From the NCBI GenBank assembly GCA_040500365.1, contig CP148031.1, forward strand, positions 1,736,001 to 1,800,000: a stretch of 64,000 nt of DNA, in the 5' to 3' direction. How positions within the stretch are numbered: position 1 is the first letter of the stretch; each line of letters opens with the position of its first letter. The DNA is from Dehalobacter alkaniphilus. GTDB taxonomy: Bacteria; Bacillota; Desulfitobacteriia; Desulfitobacteriales; Syntrophobotulaceae. The translations under genes and the position numbers were made by a program. Of this stretch, positions 1 through 10,001 are shown piece by piece. Below the pieces are notes generated by a model. The model was not told the origin of the DNA, made no database searches, and saw only the letters and a program-made list of their open reading frames with translations.

Positions 1-1
1 C

Positions 2-3000
2 AGCCTGGTACAGCAAACCCTTCAAAAGGATCCGGCCAAAATATTTGACAAGATGGATTTCGATTCCCGGGACAAATACAGGCATGAGATAGAAGGTCTG
101 GCAGGAAAATATAAAGTTACAGAAATCATTGTGGCCAGAACATTAGAAAAATTAGCTGCCCAAAACCAGTCTGCGCCTTTTAACCACGTTGGCTATTACT
201 TGTTTGGTTCCGGCAAGGTGCGCCTGGAAAAGGAGCTGGCCGACAATTGGGGCAGGGTAAAGAAGTCTTTTCATGGCATATACTGCTATCTAAAATTAAA
301 ACCTGCCTTGTCCTACCTCGGGTTAATATTTCTGGCGACACTGATACCTTTTCTTATTTTTCTCGATCTGACGAAAAATGATTCTGGCAGTGTATTGGCA
401 GGAAGTATGCTTCTGGGCCTGATCGGAGCGCTGATCCTGATCAATGGCATGGCTGTCTGTTTCATTAATCGTCTGTTCTGCAGAATGCTGTCTCCGAACT
501 TTCTGCCAAAATTGTACCTGGATAACGGGATACCGGAACAATACAAAACAATTGTTGTGATCCCGGCGATTTTCAATCATCCGTCCAAAGTCCGGCAGCA
601 AATGGAACAACTAGAAGCACACTATTTAAGCAACCGGGATCAAAACCTGTGTTTTGCCGTTCTTGGTGATTTTGCAGATGCCCCTGCGGCCAAACAGCCC
701 GGGGATGATGAAATCATTCAGGCAGGTGTCAAAGCGGCGGCAAGATTGAATGATAAATATGGGGAAGAGCGTTTTTTCTATTTTCACAGAGAAAGAAAAT
801 GGAACGAAAAAGATAAGACCTGGATGGGATGGGAAAGAAAAAGGGGAAAGCTGATTGAATTCAACAGGCTGCTTCTGCACGAGGGAGAGACAAGTTACTT
901 TATCCGGACAGGAAAGCCGGAAGACATGCAAGGAATGCGCTATGTCATCACGCTGGATGCCGATACGATACTGCCCAGAGATTCTGCGCGCAAGCTGATT
1001 GGTACAATTGCGCATCCGATGAATGAAGCAAGACTGGCTGAAAACGGCAAAAGTATCGCCTATGGCTATGGTATTATCCAGCCGCGGATCGGTCTTACGG
1101 CGGCTAGTGCGTTTGCTTCGCCTTTTGCCAGGGTATTCACCGGAACAGCAGGCATTGATCCCTATACATGCGCGATTTCAGATATCTATCAGGATCTCTT
1201 TGGCGAAGGGATATTCACAGGAAAAGGCATCTATGATCTGAAAGTATTTCACGCCGTGACCCAAAATGCCTTTCCGGATAATAGGATCCTGAGTCACGAC
1301 CTGATTGAAGGTCTCTATGCGCGTACAGCCTTAGCGACGGATATTGAATTTTTTGACGGATATCCGACCAAATTTTTGTCGCATACCAAAAGGGCTCATC
1401 GTTGGATAAGGGGAGACTGGCAAATTGCGCGTTATATGTTTCAGCAGGACTTTTCCGCTGTATCCCGCTGGAAGATTTTTGACAATCTCAGGCGGAGCCT
1501 GGAAACGCCTTTTCAGATAATTATTCTTTTTCTAGCCGTTACCGCGCTGCATCAGTTCTTCAGCCAGCTGGCGATTTTAGTCCTGCTGAGTTTAAGTTTA
1601 CCGCTGCTTCTGAACATTGGCGGACGCCTTATCGACCGCAGCATAACCTTCAGGATCTTTAAGTTTGAGCTGAAACTAGGAATCAGCCAGATCCTGTTCA
1701 GTATCGCGGTGCTGCCGTATCAAGCGTACAATCAACTGGATGCTGTATTTAGGAGTCTTGGGAGACAAACCATCACCAAACGCAATTTACTCGAATGGGA
1801 GACGGCGGCAGATTCTGAAACGCATCTTCAGTTAGACGCCTGGAATTTTTATCATAGAATGGCGCGCGGCATCGTGATGAGCCTTTTCTTTCTATCCGGT
1901 TATTTTTATGTGAGCCTGCTTACCGGGATAATCCTGACGATCCTGCTGATCAGCTGGTTGACGTCACCATGGCTTGCCTATCGAATGAGTCTGCCTTATG
2001 CTGATTCTATCACAGAGATTTCTTCCGAAGACCACCGGGAGCTTCGTATGTTCTCCCGGCAGGTCTGGGCTTATTTTGATCTTTTTGTTAATGCGAAAAA
2101 CAATTATCTGCCTCCGGATAATATCCAGATGGAACCGCATAAAGGAGAGGCCTGCAGGACATCACCTACCAACATCGGGCTGGCGCTGCTGGCTAACCTT
2201 ACAGCCGGAGATCTCGGCTATGTAAGCACGGAAAGAATGCTGAGCCGGGTCAGGAATACGCTCCGGACGATCCAAGGAATGCCAAAATGGAATGGGCATA
2301 TCTATAACTGGTACGATACGCAGACGCTGGAACCACTTCACCCGATCTATATTTCAACGGTTGACAGCGGCAACCTGGCAGGCTATATGATTGCCCTAAA
2401 AAACGGCCTGGCCGAAATTTCGGGGAAACCACTAATCGGGCAAAACATGCTGCAGGGGTTCATGGATACTTATCTGCTGAGTCAGGAGAATGCCGGCACG
2501 GTGGATCCTGACGTCAGGGGATCTTTTAGCACAGAATTGAAAGCCATCATGGCAAGTGAGCGAGCTGAAAAAGCCGGAGCTTGCGCAGGAATAACAGACC
2601 TTCAAACTTGTTATGCATTTGTAGACAAATGGGCAAAACTGACGTGCAATCGTTTCAGAAATTCCGCAGATCAAAACGGAAATACGGCTGAGAAACCCGA
2701 AACAGACCTCAGGCTGATCACAAAAGATTTTTGGCCGGAGGCTCTGGCTCGGATGCTTCAAGACCAAAAAAATGCGCTGGAATATTTTTTCCCGTTCCTG
2801 ACCCTGCCTAACCTGCCTGATTCTTTGCGAAAGCTCGGACAGTACCCAGTCAAATCTCTTATTCGGGAATATCTGGGCTTGCTGAACAATCCGGAAACCG
2901 CCGGTAAGGAATTACAGCCTTATCTCTATCGCGGGCTTAAACGAGCCGTTCTGACTTTGCTCCGTGCTGGGAAGCTACAGAAAGATCTTCATCATTTAGT

Positions 3001-6000
3001 GTACAGAATGAACTTCAAGCCCTTGTTTGACGATCAGATCAAGCTGTTTACGATCGGCTACAATTTAACAGAGCGAAAACGGGATAAATCCTATTATGAC
3101 TTGCTGGCCTCGGAAGCCAGGCAGACCAGTCTGTTGGCAATTGCCAAAGGGGATGTGCCTCAAAGCCACTGGTTTAAGATGGCCCGGCCGCTGACCAGAA
3201 TAAACGGCAGGCGCTGTCTGGTATCCTGGAGTGGAACCATGTTTGAGTTTTTAATGCCTTCTATTCTGTTTAATAACTATCGTGGAACGCTCCTTGATGA
3301 ATCCTATCGCTCTGTGGTAAAGATCCAACAGGCGCACTCAAAGAAGGCCAAGATGCCGTGGGGGATATCCGAATCGGGATTTTTCTGTTTTGATATCCAG
3401 AATAATTACCAATATAAAGCTTTTGGCGTTCCGGGCTTAGGCCTGAAAAGAGGATTGTCCAAGGATATGGTTATATCCCCGTATTCGACTTTTATGGCGC
3501 TGCCGATTGATTTTAAAGCAAGTATGGAAAACCTCCGTATGATGAAAAATAAAGGTTATAACGGTGTATTCGGACTGTTTGAAGCGATTGACTATACCAA
3601 AAGCAGAGTTCCGTATAATGAGGAATCCAGCATCGTCAAGAGCTATATGTCTCACCATCAGGGGATGAGCCTGATTGCCTTAGGGAATGTCCTTGAAGCA
3701 AACAGGATGCAGGAGCGCTTCCACCGGGAACCGGTCATTAAATCGATTGAAATGCTGCTGCAGGAGCAGGTTCCGTTGAAAGAATATACGTTTAATCCGA
3801 TCATCGAAGAAACCGGAGAAAAGGAAGTCCGCGCTATTTCCTGCAAACTCGGAGAGAAACCTGTGGTCTACCTGAGTCCGAATACCCGGGTTCCGCGCTG
3901 CAGTTTCATTTCGAACCGGGAATATGCCGTCATGCTTACACTTTCCGGTACAGGCTACAGTCAGTATAATCATCTTTTTCTGACCCGTTGGCGCAAAGAT
4001 CCCGCCATGGACGGGTACGGAACATTTTTCTATGTCCAAAATCTTAATTCGGGAAATCTTTGGTCGGCTACAGCCAAACCGGTACAGACGCAGCCTGAGG
4101 AATACAAGGTAACCTGTTTCCCGAATACGGTCAAGTATATCCGCAAAGACGGAAATATCATCACGCAGACAGATGTATTCGTCGCTCCTGAGGATCCTGT
4201 AGAGATCAGGAAAATCACGCTGACCAATCAAAGCAGTTATTCCAGGGATCTCCAGCTGACAAGTTATGTGGAAGTTGCTTTGGATGAACTCTCGGCGGAT
4301 ATGGCTCATCCCGCCTTCAGCAAGCTGTTCATCCAGACAAAGTATGAAAATAATACCCTTGTCGCTTTTCGGCGGCCGCGGCATTTGCACAACGCTGAAC
4401 ATTATATGATGCATACCTTGTTCAGTGAAGGAAATATGTTTGGGGAAACCGAGTATGAGACAGACAGAGTCAAATTTATTGGACGCGGACGAACGTTGGC
4501 CGACCCTAGGGTCATGGATATTAACCAGCCTTTGTCCAATTCGGTAGGAGCGGTTCTTGATCCAATCTTAAGTCTGCGGGCCAGGGTGAGAATTGATCCG
4601 GGAAGAACGGTATCTGTCTATTTCCTGACCGGATACGGCAATAAGCTGGAATCTGTCCTTCAGCTTGCCCAGAAATATCGCAGTGGCTATGTGATCACGC
4701 AAGCCAAGGAATTGGCATGGTCGCAAAATCTGATGGAATTAACGAACCTTCAACTGTCTTTTGGAGAAGCCAATATGATTTCCAGTCTGGCTGGGCAGGT
4801 CATCTACGGCTGCCCAATCCAGAAAAGCCCCGCAGCATCTAATCAGCTTGGACAAACCTCTCTCTGGTCTCATGGCATATCAGGAGACCTGCCGGTTGTC
4901 ATGCTGAAGATTCAGGACAGCAGCCAGCTCAAGCTGGTGGATCAAATCCTGACCATTCATGAATATTGGAAAATCAAAGGCCTCTACATCGACTTGGTTA
5001 TTTTCAATGAGGACGAATCGGGATACTTCCAGGCGATCCAGGAAGTTATTATGGAAAAAATCAGCATCAGCCATGTTCGGAAACTTGTCAATAAACCCGG
5101 AGGCGTATTTCTTCTGAAAAAAGATCAGCTTTCCGCGGAGGATGACGTTTTGCTTCATACCGTTGCAAGTGTCATATTTTCCGGCGAAAACGGGTCTTTA
5201 AACCACCAGATCATGAAGTGTCTGCGAGCCGGTGAAAAGATCATAGACGAGCCGGCTGCCAGTGAACATACTTCTGGCGAAAGAATCACGATAGAACAGA
5301 TCGCAGGCAACCGTATTACCAGCGAGCGGTCAGAAAAGGGCAGCCTGCCTGTACAGGATGTGAATCAAACATGCCGCACTGTCTTGGAGAGTAAAAAGAC
5401 AGAAGGCTTAAAATTCTTTAATGGCTATGGCGGATTTACGGACAACGGAAAAGAATATGTAATCATCAATGAGGAAAATCAGCCAACCCCGTTGCCCTGG
5501 GTCAATGTTATCGCGAATGAAAAATTTGGGACAATTATTTCTGAAGCAGGGGCGAGCTATACCTGGTCCCAAAACAGCAGGGAGTACAAACTTTCCCCGT
5601 GGTCAAACGATCCGCTGCTAGATGTCAGCGGGGAGGCTATCTTTATCAAGGATGAAGATTCCCAAGACTACTGGTCACCTCTGCCGCAGCCAGTCAGGGA
5701 CAGTCAGCCTTATCTTATCAGGCATGGTCAGGGGTACACGGTCTTTGAACACTCCAGCTTAGGAATTAACCAGGAAACGAGGGTCTTTATCCCGCTAGGA
5801 CAGAATCTGAAAATTACAGCGTTGAGGCTGACCAATAAAAATACGCTGCCGAAACGTCTCTCGCTCTATTATTATTTGGAATGGGTGCTGGGGGTAAACA
5901 GGGAACAAAACATGCCTTATTTGCTCACCGAACTGCACGATAAAACCATCTTCTGTCAGAATGTCTACCAGGAAGAGTTTGCCGGAAGAGCAGCCTTTAT

Positions 6001-7816
6001 TACCGGTTCCGGTGCGGATTATCTATCGTCAACATCAGACCGTATTGAATTTCTTGGTGTAGGCGGCAGCCTGGCAAAACCGGAAGGGATATTGTCTTGT
6101 CTTTCAGGCAAGATGGGTACGAATATTGATCCTTGTGCAGTCCTGCAGCTTCAAGTAACCTTGGATCCCGGAGAAGAAAAAACGGTCTATTTTCTGCTTG
6201 GGGATGAACAAAATAGAGAAACGGCACTTTCATTGGTTCAAGCTTTTCGCAGTCCGGACAGAATCGAAGAGGCATTTCAGGATGTGAGCCACTATTGGGA
6301 TGATGTTTTGTCACATATTCAGATCTCAACTCCGGAGCCGTCCTTTGATCTGCTGGTAAATCGTTGGCTGCTCTATCAGACCATTGTCTGCAGGATTTGG
6401 GCCAGATCAGGATTCTATCAAACAGGCGGGGCTTACGGCTACAGGGATCAGCTTCAGGATGTCATGCCCCTGGCCGTCATCAAACCGGAAATAACGCGCA
6501 AGCAGATTATCCTGCACAGCTCCAGACAGTTTCCGGAGGGAGATGTACAGCACTGGTGGCATTTGGAGACCGGCAAAGGGATCAGGACAAAATTCTCAGA
6601 TGACTTATTGTGGCTGCCTTACGTAACAGCAGACTATCTGGAACATACCGAAGATTTCAGTATTTTAGAAGAGAAAACAAGCTTTCTAAAACTTGAAGCA
6701 CTTGGGGAAAACGAAGACGAACGTTATGCCGTTCCGGAGACCTCAGAGCAGAGTGGTTCAGTATATGAACACTGTGTACGGGCGATAGACCGCAGCCTGC
6801 GATTTGGCGGGCACGGTTTGCCTCTGATCGGGACCGGGGACTGGAATGACGGCTTTAGCACGATTGGCAGGGAAGGAAATGGAGAAAGTGTCTGGCTTGG
6901 CTGGTTTATCCTGGCAGTTCTTAAAAGGTTCATCCCGATTTGTGCCAGAAAGGATGATAACGAAAGAGTTGAAAAATATACCGGAATCCTCGATGATCTG
7001 CAGGTAAATATGGAGAAACATGGCTGGGACGGCTCCTGGTACAGGCGCGCTTATTATGATGACGGGTCTCCGGTAGGTTCAATCACAAATTCCGAGTGTC
7101 AAATTGATGCGATTGCCCAGTCCTGGTCTATACTGTCAGGCAGCGCCTTAAAGAGCAGAGCAGCAGATGCCATGCTGGCGGTAGAAAGATATCTCTGGGA
7201 TAAGGAGGCAGCCTTGTTAAAACTGTTGACACCGCCATTTGATAAAACAGATAAAAACCCCGGGTATATTAAAGCCTATATTCCTGGAGTCAGAGAGAAT
7301 GGCGGACAATATACACATGCGGCTGCCTGGGCAATTTTGGCGTTCAGTAAACTTGGTAGCAGGGATAAGGCGATGGAGCTGTTTCAAATGCTGAATCCGG
7401 TCAATCATGCCCGTACCGGTATTGAAGTCAGTCAATATAAGGCAGAGCCCTATGTAATTGCTGCCGATGTCTATGCGGTTCAGCCGAATGTCGGAAGAGG
7501 CGGGTGGACATGGTACACCGGCGCTGCCGGATGGATGTATCAGGCGGCTTTGGAGGGCATTCTCGGGTTGCAGATTACAGGGGATAAACTGTCGTTAACC
7601 CCGTGTGTCCCGTCCAACTGGGAAACCTATTCCCTGACCTACCGGCATAAAAATTCAACGTATCAAATTAAGGTAAACTGCCGGCAGCCGGCAGGTGCTG
7701 AAACTGGTGAAAGTATGACGTCTACTAAGATTAAAGTCGATGATAAAGTTCAGGATCATTTTCCAATTGCGTTAAGCGACGACGGGAAAAACCATGTCGT
7801 TGAGATTTCCCTGTAA
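2..7816 (+). CDS. Cyclic beta-1,2-glucan synthase-like protein (GT84 + glycoamylase-like + GH94), 5'-partial
   Basis: Very large membrane glycosyltransferase/phosphorylase of the NdvB/Chvb type, expected to build or remodel beta-linked glucans at the membrane. The frame is open from base 2, and the residues before the first ATG (base 53) fit the family, so the gene starts outside the window; 2604 codons are visible. Counting from the ATG at 53: membrane segments near residues 83-137; a GT domain with YVITLDADTILP at about 297 (DxD) and HRWIRGDWQ at about 449; more membrane segments at about 490-700; a glycoamylase-like domain (SWSGTMFEFLMP near 1058, SHHQGMS near 1200); then two carbohydrate-binding/GH94 modules, the last with GDWNDGFSTIG near 2263, where GH94 phosphorylases carry the catalytic Asp. 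Cyclic glucan synthase is the best match. A linear glucan product or a mainly phosphorolytic role cannot be excluded. Confidence 0.88.
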   Translation, partial: SLVQQTLQKDPAKIFDKMDFDSRDKYRHEIEGLAGKYKVTEIIVARTLEKLAAQNQSAPFNHVGYYLFGSGKVRLEKELADNWGRVKKSFHGIYCYLKLKPALSYLGLIFLATLIPFLIFLDLTKNDSGSVLAGSMLLGLIGALILINGMAVCFINRLFCRMLSPNFLPKLYLDNGIPEQYKTIVVIPAIFNHPSKVRQQMEQLEAHYLSNRDQNLCFAVLGDFADAPAAKQPGDDEIIQAGVKAAARLNDKYGEERFFYFHRERKWNEKDKTWMGWERKRGKLIEFNRLLLHEGETSYFIRTGKPEDMQGMRYVITLDADTILPRDSARKLIGTIAHPMNEARLAENGKSIAYGYGIIQPRIGLTAASAFASPFARVFTGTAGIDPYTCAISDIYQDLFGEGIFTGKGIYDLKVFHAVTQNAFPDNRILSHDLIEGLYARTALATDIEFFDGYPTKFLSHTKRAHRWIRGDWQIARYMFQQDFSAVSRWKIFDNLRRSLETPFQIIILFLAVTALHQFFSQLAILVLLSLSLPLLLNIGGRLIDRSITFRIFKFELKLGISQILFSIAVLPYQAYNQLDAVFRSLGRQTITKRNLLEWETAADSETHLQLDAWNFYHRMARGIVMSLFFLSGYFYVSLLTGIILTILLISWLTSPWLAYRMSLPYADSITEISSEDHRELRMFSRQVWAYFDLFVNAKNNYLPPDNIQMEPHKGEACRTSPTNIGLALLANLTAGDLGYVSTERMLSRVRNTLRTIQGMPKWNGHIYNWYDTQTLEPLHPIYISTVDSGNLAGYMIALKNGLAEISGKPLIGQNMLQGFMDTYLLSQENAGTVDPDVRGSFSTELKAIMASERAEKAGACAGITDLQTCYAFVDKWAKLTCNRFRNSADQNGNTAEKPETDLRLITKDFWPEALARMLQDQKNALEYFFPFLTLPNLPDSLRKLGQYPVKSLIREYLGLLNNPETAGKELQPYLYRGLKRAVLTLLRAGKLQKDLHHLVYRMNFKPLFDDQIKLFTIGYNLTERKRDKSYYDLLASEARQTSLLAIAKGDVPQSHWFKMARPLTRINGRRCLVSWSGTMFEFLMPSILFNNYRGTLLDESYRSVVKIQQAHSKKAKMPWGISESGFFCFDIQNNYQYKAFGVPGLGLKRGLSKDMVISPYSTFMALPIDFKASMENLRMMKNKGYNGVFGLFEAIDYTKSRVPYNEESSIVKSYMSHHQGMSLIALGNVLEANRMQERFHREPVIKSIEMLLQEQVPLKEYTFNPIIEETGEKEVRAISCKLGEKPVVYLSPNTRVPRCSFISNREYAVMLTLSGTGYSQYNHLFLTRWRKDPAMDGYGTFFYVQNLNSGNLWSATAKPVQTQPEEYKVTCFPNTVKYIRKDGNIITQTDVFVAPEDPVEIRKITLTNQSSYSRDLQLTSYVEVALDELSADMAHPAFSKLFIQTKYENNTLVAFRRPRHLHNAEHYMMHTLFSEGNMFGETEYETDRVKFIGRGRTLADPRVMDINQPLSNSVGAVLDPILSLRARVRIDPGRTVSVYFLTGYGNKLESVLQLAQKYRSGYVITQAKELAWSQNLMELTNLQLSFGEANMISSLAGQVIYGCPIQKSPAASNQLGQTSLWSHGISGDLPVVMLKIQDSSQLKLVDQILTIHEYWKIKGLYIDLVIFNEDESGYFQAIQEVIMEKISISHVRKLVNKPGGVFLLKKDQLSAEDDVLLHTVASVIFSGENGSLNHQIMKCLRAGEKIIDEPAASEHTSGERITIEQIAGNRITSERSEKGSLPVQDVNQTCRTVLESKKTEGLKFFNGYGGFTDNGKEYVIINEENQPTPLPWVNVIANEKFGTIISEAGASYTWSQNSREYKLSPWSNDPLLDVSGEAIFIKDEDSQDYWSPLPQPVRDSQPYLIRHGQGYTVFEHSSLGINQETRVFIPLGQNLKITALRLTNKNTLPKRLSLYYYLEWVLGVNREQNMPYLLTELHDKTIFCQNVYQEEFAGRAAFITGSGADYLSSTSDRIEFLGVGGSLAKPEGILSCLSGKMGTNIDPCAVLQLQVTLDPGEEKTVYFLLGDEQNRETALSLVQAFRSPDRIEEAFQDVSHYWDDVLSHIQISTPEPSFDLLVNRWLLYQTIVCRIWARSGFYQTGGAYGYRDQLQDVMPLAVIKPEITRKQIILHSSRQFPEGDVQHWWHLETGKGIRTKFSDDLLWLPYVTADYLEHTEDFSILEEKTSFLKLEALGENEDERYAVPETSEQSGSVYEHCVRAIDRSLRFGGHGLPLIGTGDWNDGFSTIGREGNGESVWLGWFILAVLKRFIPICARKDDNERVEKYTGILDDLQVNMEKHGWDGSWYRRAYYDDGSPVGSITNSECQIDAIAQSWSILSGSALKSRAADAMLAVERYLWDKEAALLKLLTPPFDKTDKNPGYIKAYIPGVRENGGQYTHAAAWAILAFSKLGSRDKAMELFQMLNPVNHARTGIEVSQYKAEPYVIAADVYAVQPNVGRGGWTWYTGAAGWMYQAALEGILGLQITGDKLSLTPCVPSNWETYSLTYRHKNSTYQIKVNCRQPAGAETGESMTSTKIKVDDKVQDHFPIALSDDGKNHVVEISL

Positions 7817-7975
7817 ATTATAAAGAATTTCTTGTGAATCGTCGGGATTTTCTTAGGAAAAGAAAAGTAAAAGCAGGATTTTAGCGTTTTGTATGGAAAT
7901 TGATTGGTAAAATTGAATAAATATGAAGATGAACAAAAGATAGCTAAAAGATAATCAGGAAAGAGAGGAGTTTAC

Positions 7976-8779
7976 ATGGGAAAAGCTCACGAAATCGAAT
8001 ATAAGGTCTACGGGGATGACATGCAGTTTGTTGAGGTTGAATTGGACCCGGCTGAAAGTGTGATTGCGGAAGCAGGAGCCTTAATGTTTATGGAACCGGG
8101 CATTCAGATGGAAACCATCTTTGGGGACGGATCTGGACAGGGAGAAAACAGGGGACTTACCGGGAAACTATTTGGAGCAGGAAAAAGGCTGCTAACAGGA
8201 GAAAGTCTTTTCATGACCCTATTTACCAACAGCGGGGCAGGCAAAGCGCATGCTTCTTTTGCGGCCCCTTATCCCGGGAAAATCATCCCCGTTGATCTAA
8301 CTGCGTATAACGGTAAAGTAATCTGTCAAAAGGATGCCTTTTTATGTGCCGCAAAAGGGGTAGCGATCGGCATCGAATTCAATAAAAGACTCGGGACCGG
8401 ATTCTTTGGCGGTGAAGGATTTATCATGCAGAAACTCGAGGGAGATGGCCTGGCTTTCCTGCATGCCGGCGGAACAATTGTCGAGAAGGAACTTCGGCCG
8501 GGAGAAACCCTCAGGGTCGATACCGGCTGTCTCGTCGGAATGACCGGCAGCGTTTGCTATGATATTCAATTTGTCGGAGGCATCAAAACTGCTTTCTTTG
8601 GCGGGGAAGGACTATTCTTTGCAACTGTTTCTGGTCCCGGCAAAGTTTGGCTGCAGTCTCTGCCGTTCAGCCGTCTCGCGGACAGGATCATTGCTTCCGC
8701 GCCGAGGCTTGGCGGGGCCCAGAAGGGCGAGGGGAGTATCCTTGGAGGACTTGGGAACCTTCTGGATGGAGACAGATAA
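7976..8779 (+). CDS. AIM24 / TIGR00266 family protein
   Basis: Soluble 267-residue protein of the AIM24 (TIGR00266) family, a beta-rich fold of unknown biochemical role in bacteria. Typical features are the opening HEIEYKVYGDDMQFVEVEL, the segment EAGALMFMEPGIQMET, repeated Gly-rich FFGGEGF motifs and the closing SLPFSRLADRI. The ATG follows a good AGAGAGGAG ribosome site. No signal peptide or membrane helix is seen. It stands alone between the glucan synthase (159 bp upstream) and a convergent SPFH gene, with a shared hairpin between the two 3' ends. Family assignment is firm; function is unknown. Confidence 0.85.
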   Translation: MGKAHEIEYKVYGDDMQFVEVELDPAESVIAEAGALMFMEPGIQMETIFGDGSGQGENRGLTGKLFGAGKRLLTGESLFMTLFTNSGAGKAHASFAAPYPGKIIPVDLTAYNGKVICQKDAFLCAAKGVAIGIEFNKRLGTGFFGGEGFIMQKLEGDGLAFLHAGGTIVEKELRPGETLRVDTGCLVGMTGSVCYDIQFVGGIKTAFFGGEGLFFATVSGPGKVWLQSLPFSRLADRIIASAPRLGGAQKGEGSILGGLGNLLDGDR

Positions 8780-8821
8780 AAGAAAAATTATTTTATGGAA
8801 TCAAACGGAATTTCAATAGAA

Positions 8822-8859
8822 AAACAGCTCGTATTCCTTTGAAAGAATGCGGGCTGTTT
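8822..8859. terminator. Hairpin between convergent genes, probable bidirectional terminator
   Basis: A 15-bp stem (8822-8836 with 8845-8859, two G-U pairs) with an 8-base loop lies between the 3' ends of the AIM24-like gene and the SPFH gene. Read on the minus strand the stem is followed by a T-rich run, so it best serves the SPFH gene; on the plus strand the tail is weaker. Confidence 0.75.
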
Positions 8860-8926
8860 CATCCTTACACAATGATATTAAGATCCCTAAATATCTAAAA
8901 TATACAGGGTTAAATATTCATCATAA

Positions 8927-9769
8927 TTATTTGCTCAGGCTGCTGATATCGATAAACGGAACAGCGCCGCTGCCTGTCACGGTCGGGAGTTTGCCGTCCC
9001 ATTTCTTAATCGCTTCAAGCTGAGCTTCAATTTTACGCAGTTCTACCAGTTCAGGGGTAATGACATCCTTCTGCAGCTTCAGGGCTTCTGCTTCAGCCTT
9101 GGCCTGTTCAATCTGCTGCTGGGCTTCGACTTGGATTCTCTGAAGATCAAGATTTGCTTTTAAGGCTTGCTGTTCAGCAATCTGCTTTTCCTCAATAGCC
9201 TGATTGAATTGATCGCTGAAGTCAAATTCGGTGATATTGATGTCATCCAGTCCCATATAATAGACTGCAAGCTTCTTACCAAGCGTCTCTTTGACTTTGG
9301 CGCTGACTTCCGAACGTTTAGAGATTAGTTCTTCCGCGGTATACTGAGCGGTTACAGCCTTGAGCGATTCACTAACGGCCGGGTCGACAACTTTTTCTTT
9401 GTATTCCAGGCCAACATCCTGGAAGAGCTTGTTGACATTTTCCGGATTAAGCCGGTAATTTACAGCGATCGTTGTATTTACGACCTGAAGGTCCTTGGAA
9501 GAGGTAGTTTGGTCAGACTGGTCTTTCTGAAGCCGGACTTCAACTGGAATAACATCCTGTATGAATGGTACAATGATGTGGAACCCTTCGTCTAAAACGT
9601 ACGGCATAACTTTACCAAGCTGGACGATAACGCCCCGGTGGCCAGGTTCAACGATTATGTAGCCTTTGAAGCCGATCATGGCAGCAATAAGCGCAATAAT
9701 TATTACAATCGGAATAATTTTTATCCAGAATCCTCTTCTGGGTTTGGACGGAGTGATGTTTTCTTCCAT
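8927..9769 (-). CDS. Prohibitin-family SPFH domain protein
   Basis: Membrane-anchored 280-residue SPFH/prohibitin protein. One N-terminal transmembrane helix (about residues 14-34) is followed by the typical GYIIVEPGHRGVIVQLGKV, the SPFH domain, and a Gln/Glu/Ala-rich coiled coil (about 190-255) of the kind that oligomerises. Family members form large ring or cage assemblies that scaffold membrane proteases or microdomains; no enzymatic residue is expected. The ATG has a clear AGGAG site. It is monocistronic and convergent with the AIM24-like gene. Distinguishing prohibitin from HflK/HflC-like members rests only on overall likeness. Confidence 0.85.
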   Translation of the reverse strand: MEENITPSKPRRGFWIKIIPIVIIIALIAAMIGFKGYIIVEPGHRGVIVQLGKVMPYVLDEGFHIIVPFIQDVIPVEVRLQKDQSDQTTSSKDLQVVNTTIAVNYRLNPENVNKLFQDVGLEYKEKVVDPAVSESLKAVTAQYTAEELISKRSEVSAKVKETLGKKLAVYYMGLDDINITEFDFSDQFNQAIEEKQIAEQQALKANLDLQRIQVEAQQQIEQAKAEAEALKLQKDVITPELVELRKIEAQLEAIKKWDGKLPTVTGSGAVPFIDISSLSK

Positions 9770-10001
9770 AGAATTCTCCTCTTTCTGGTTTTGCCTGGAA
9801 ACTAATTTTATCTTATCATATCATAAGAGGGGAGTGAAGGCCAGAATATGCAGGGTATTATTTCTTCACATGTTTTAAAGTTAGAGATCATTGTATTACC
9901 CGAATTATGAATACATAATACATTTCTGCTGGGCATTTACTATTATGTTTTTTTTGTATTAAATAATTGGTATATCATTTCATCAGAAGGGCTGTGAGAT
10001 T
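9770..10001. other. Divergent intergenic region with a short dyad
   Basis: The region separates the leftward SPFH gene from the rightward LutA-like gene and must carry both promoters. A perfect short dyad, ATTATG-AATA-CATAAT, lies at 9904-9919 and could be a regulator site for the iron-sulfur operon, but no matching regulator gene is nearby. Confidence 0.35.

Noticed and set aside
3680..4414. 244-residue minus-strand frame
   Set aside because: Antisense shadow of the glucan synthase gene; no ribosome site or domain.
9904..9919. LutR/GntR operator upstream of the LutA-like gene
   Set aside because: The dyad is short and AT-rich, does not match a site I can name, and no regulator gene adjoins.
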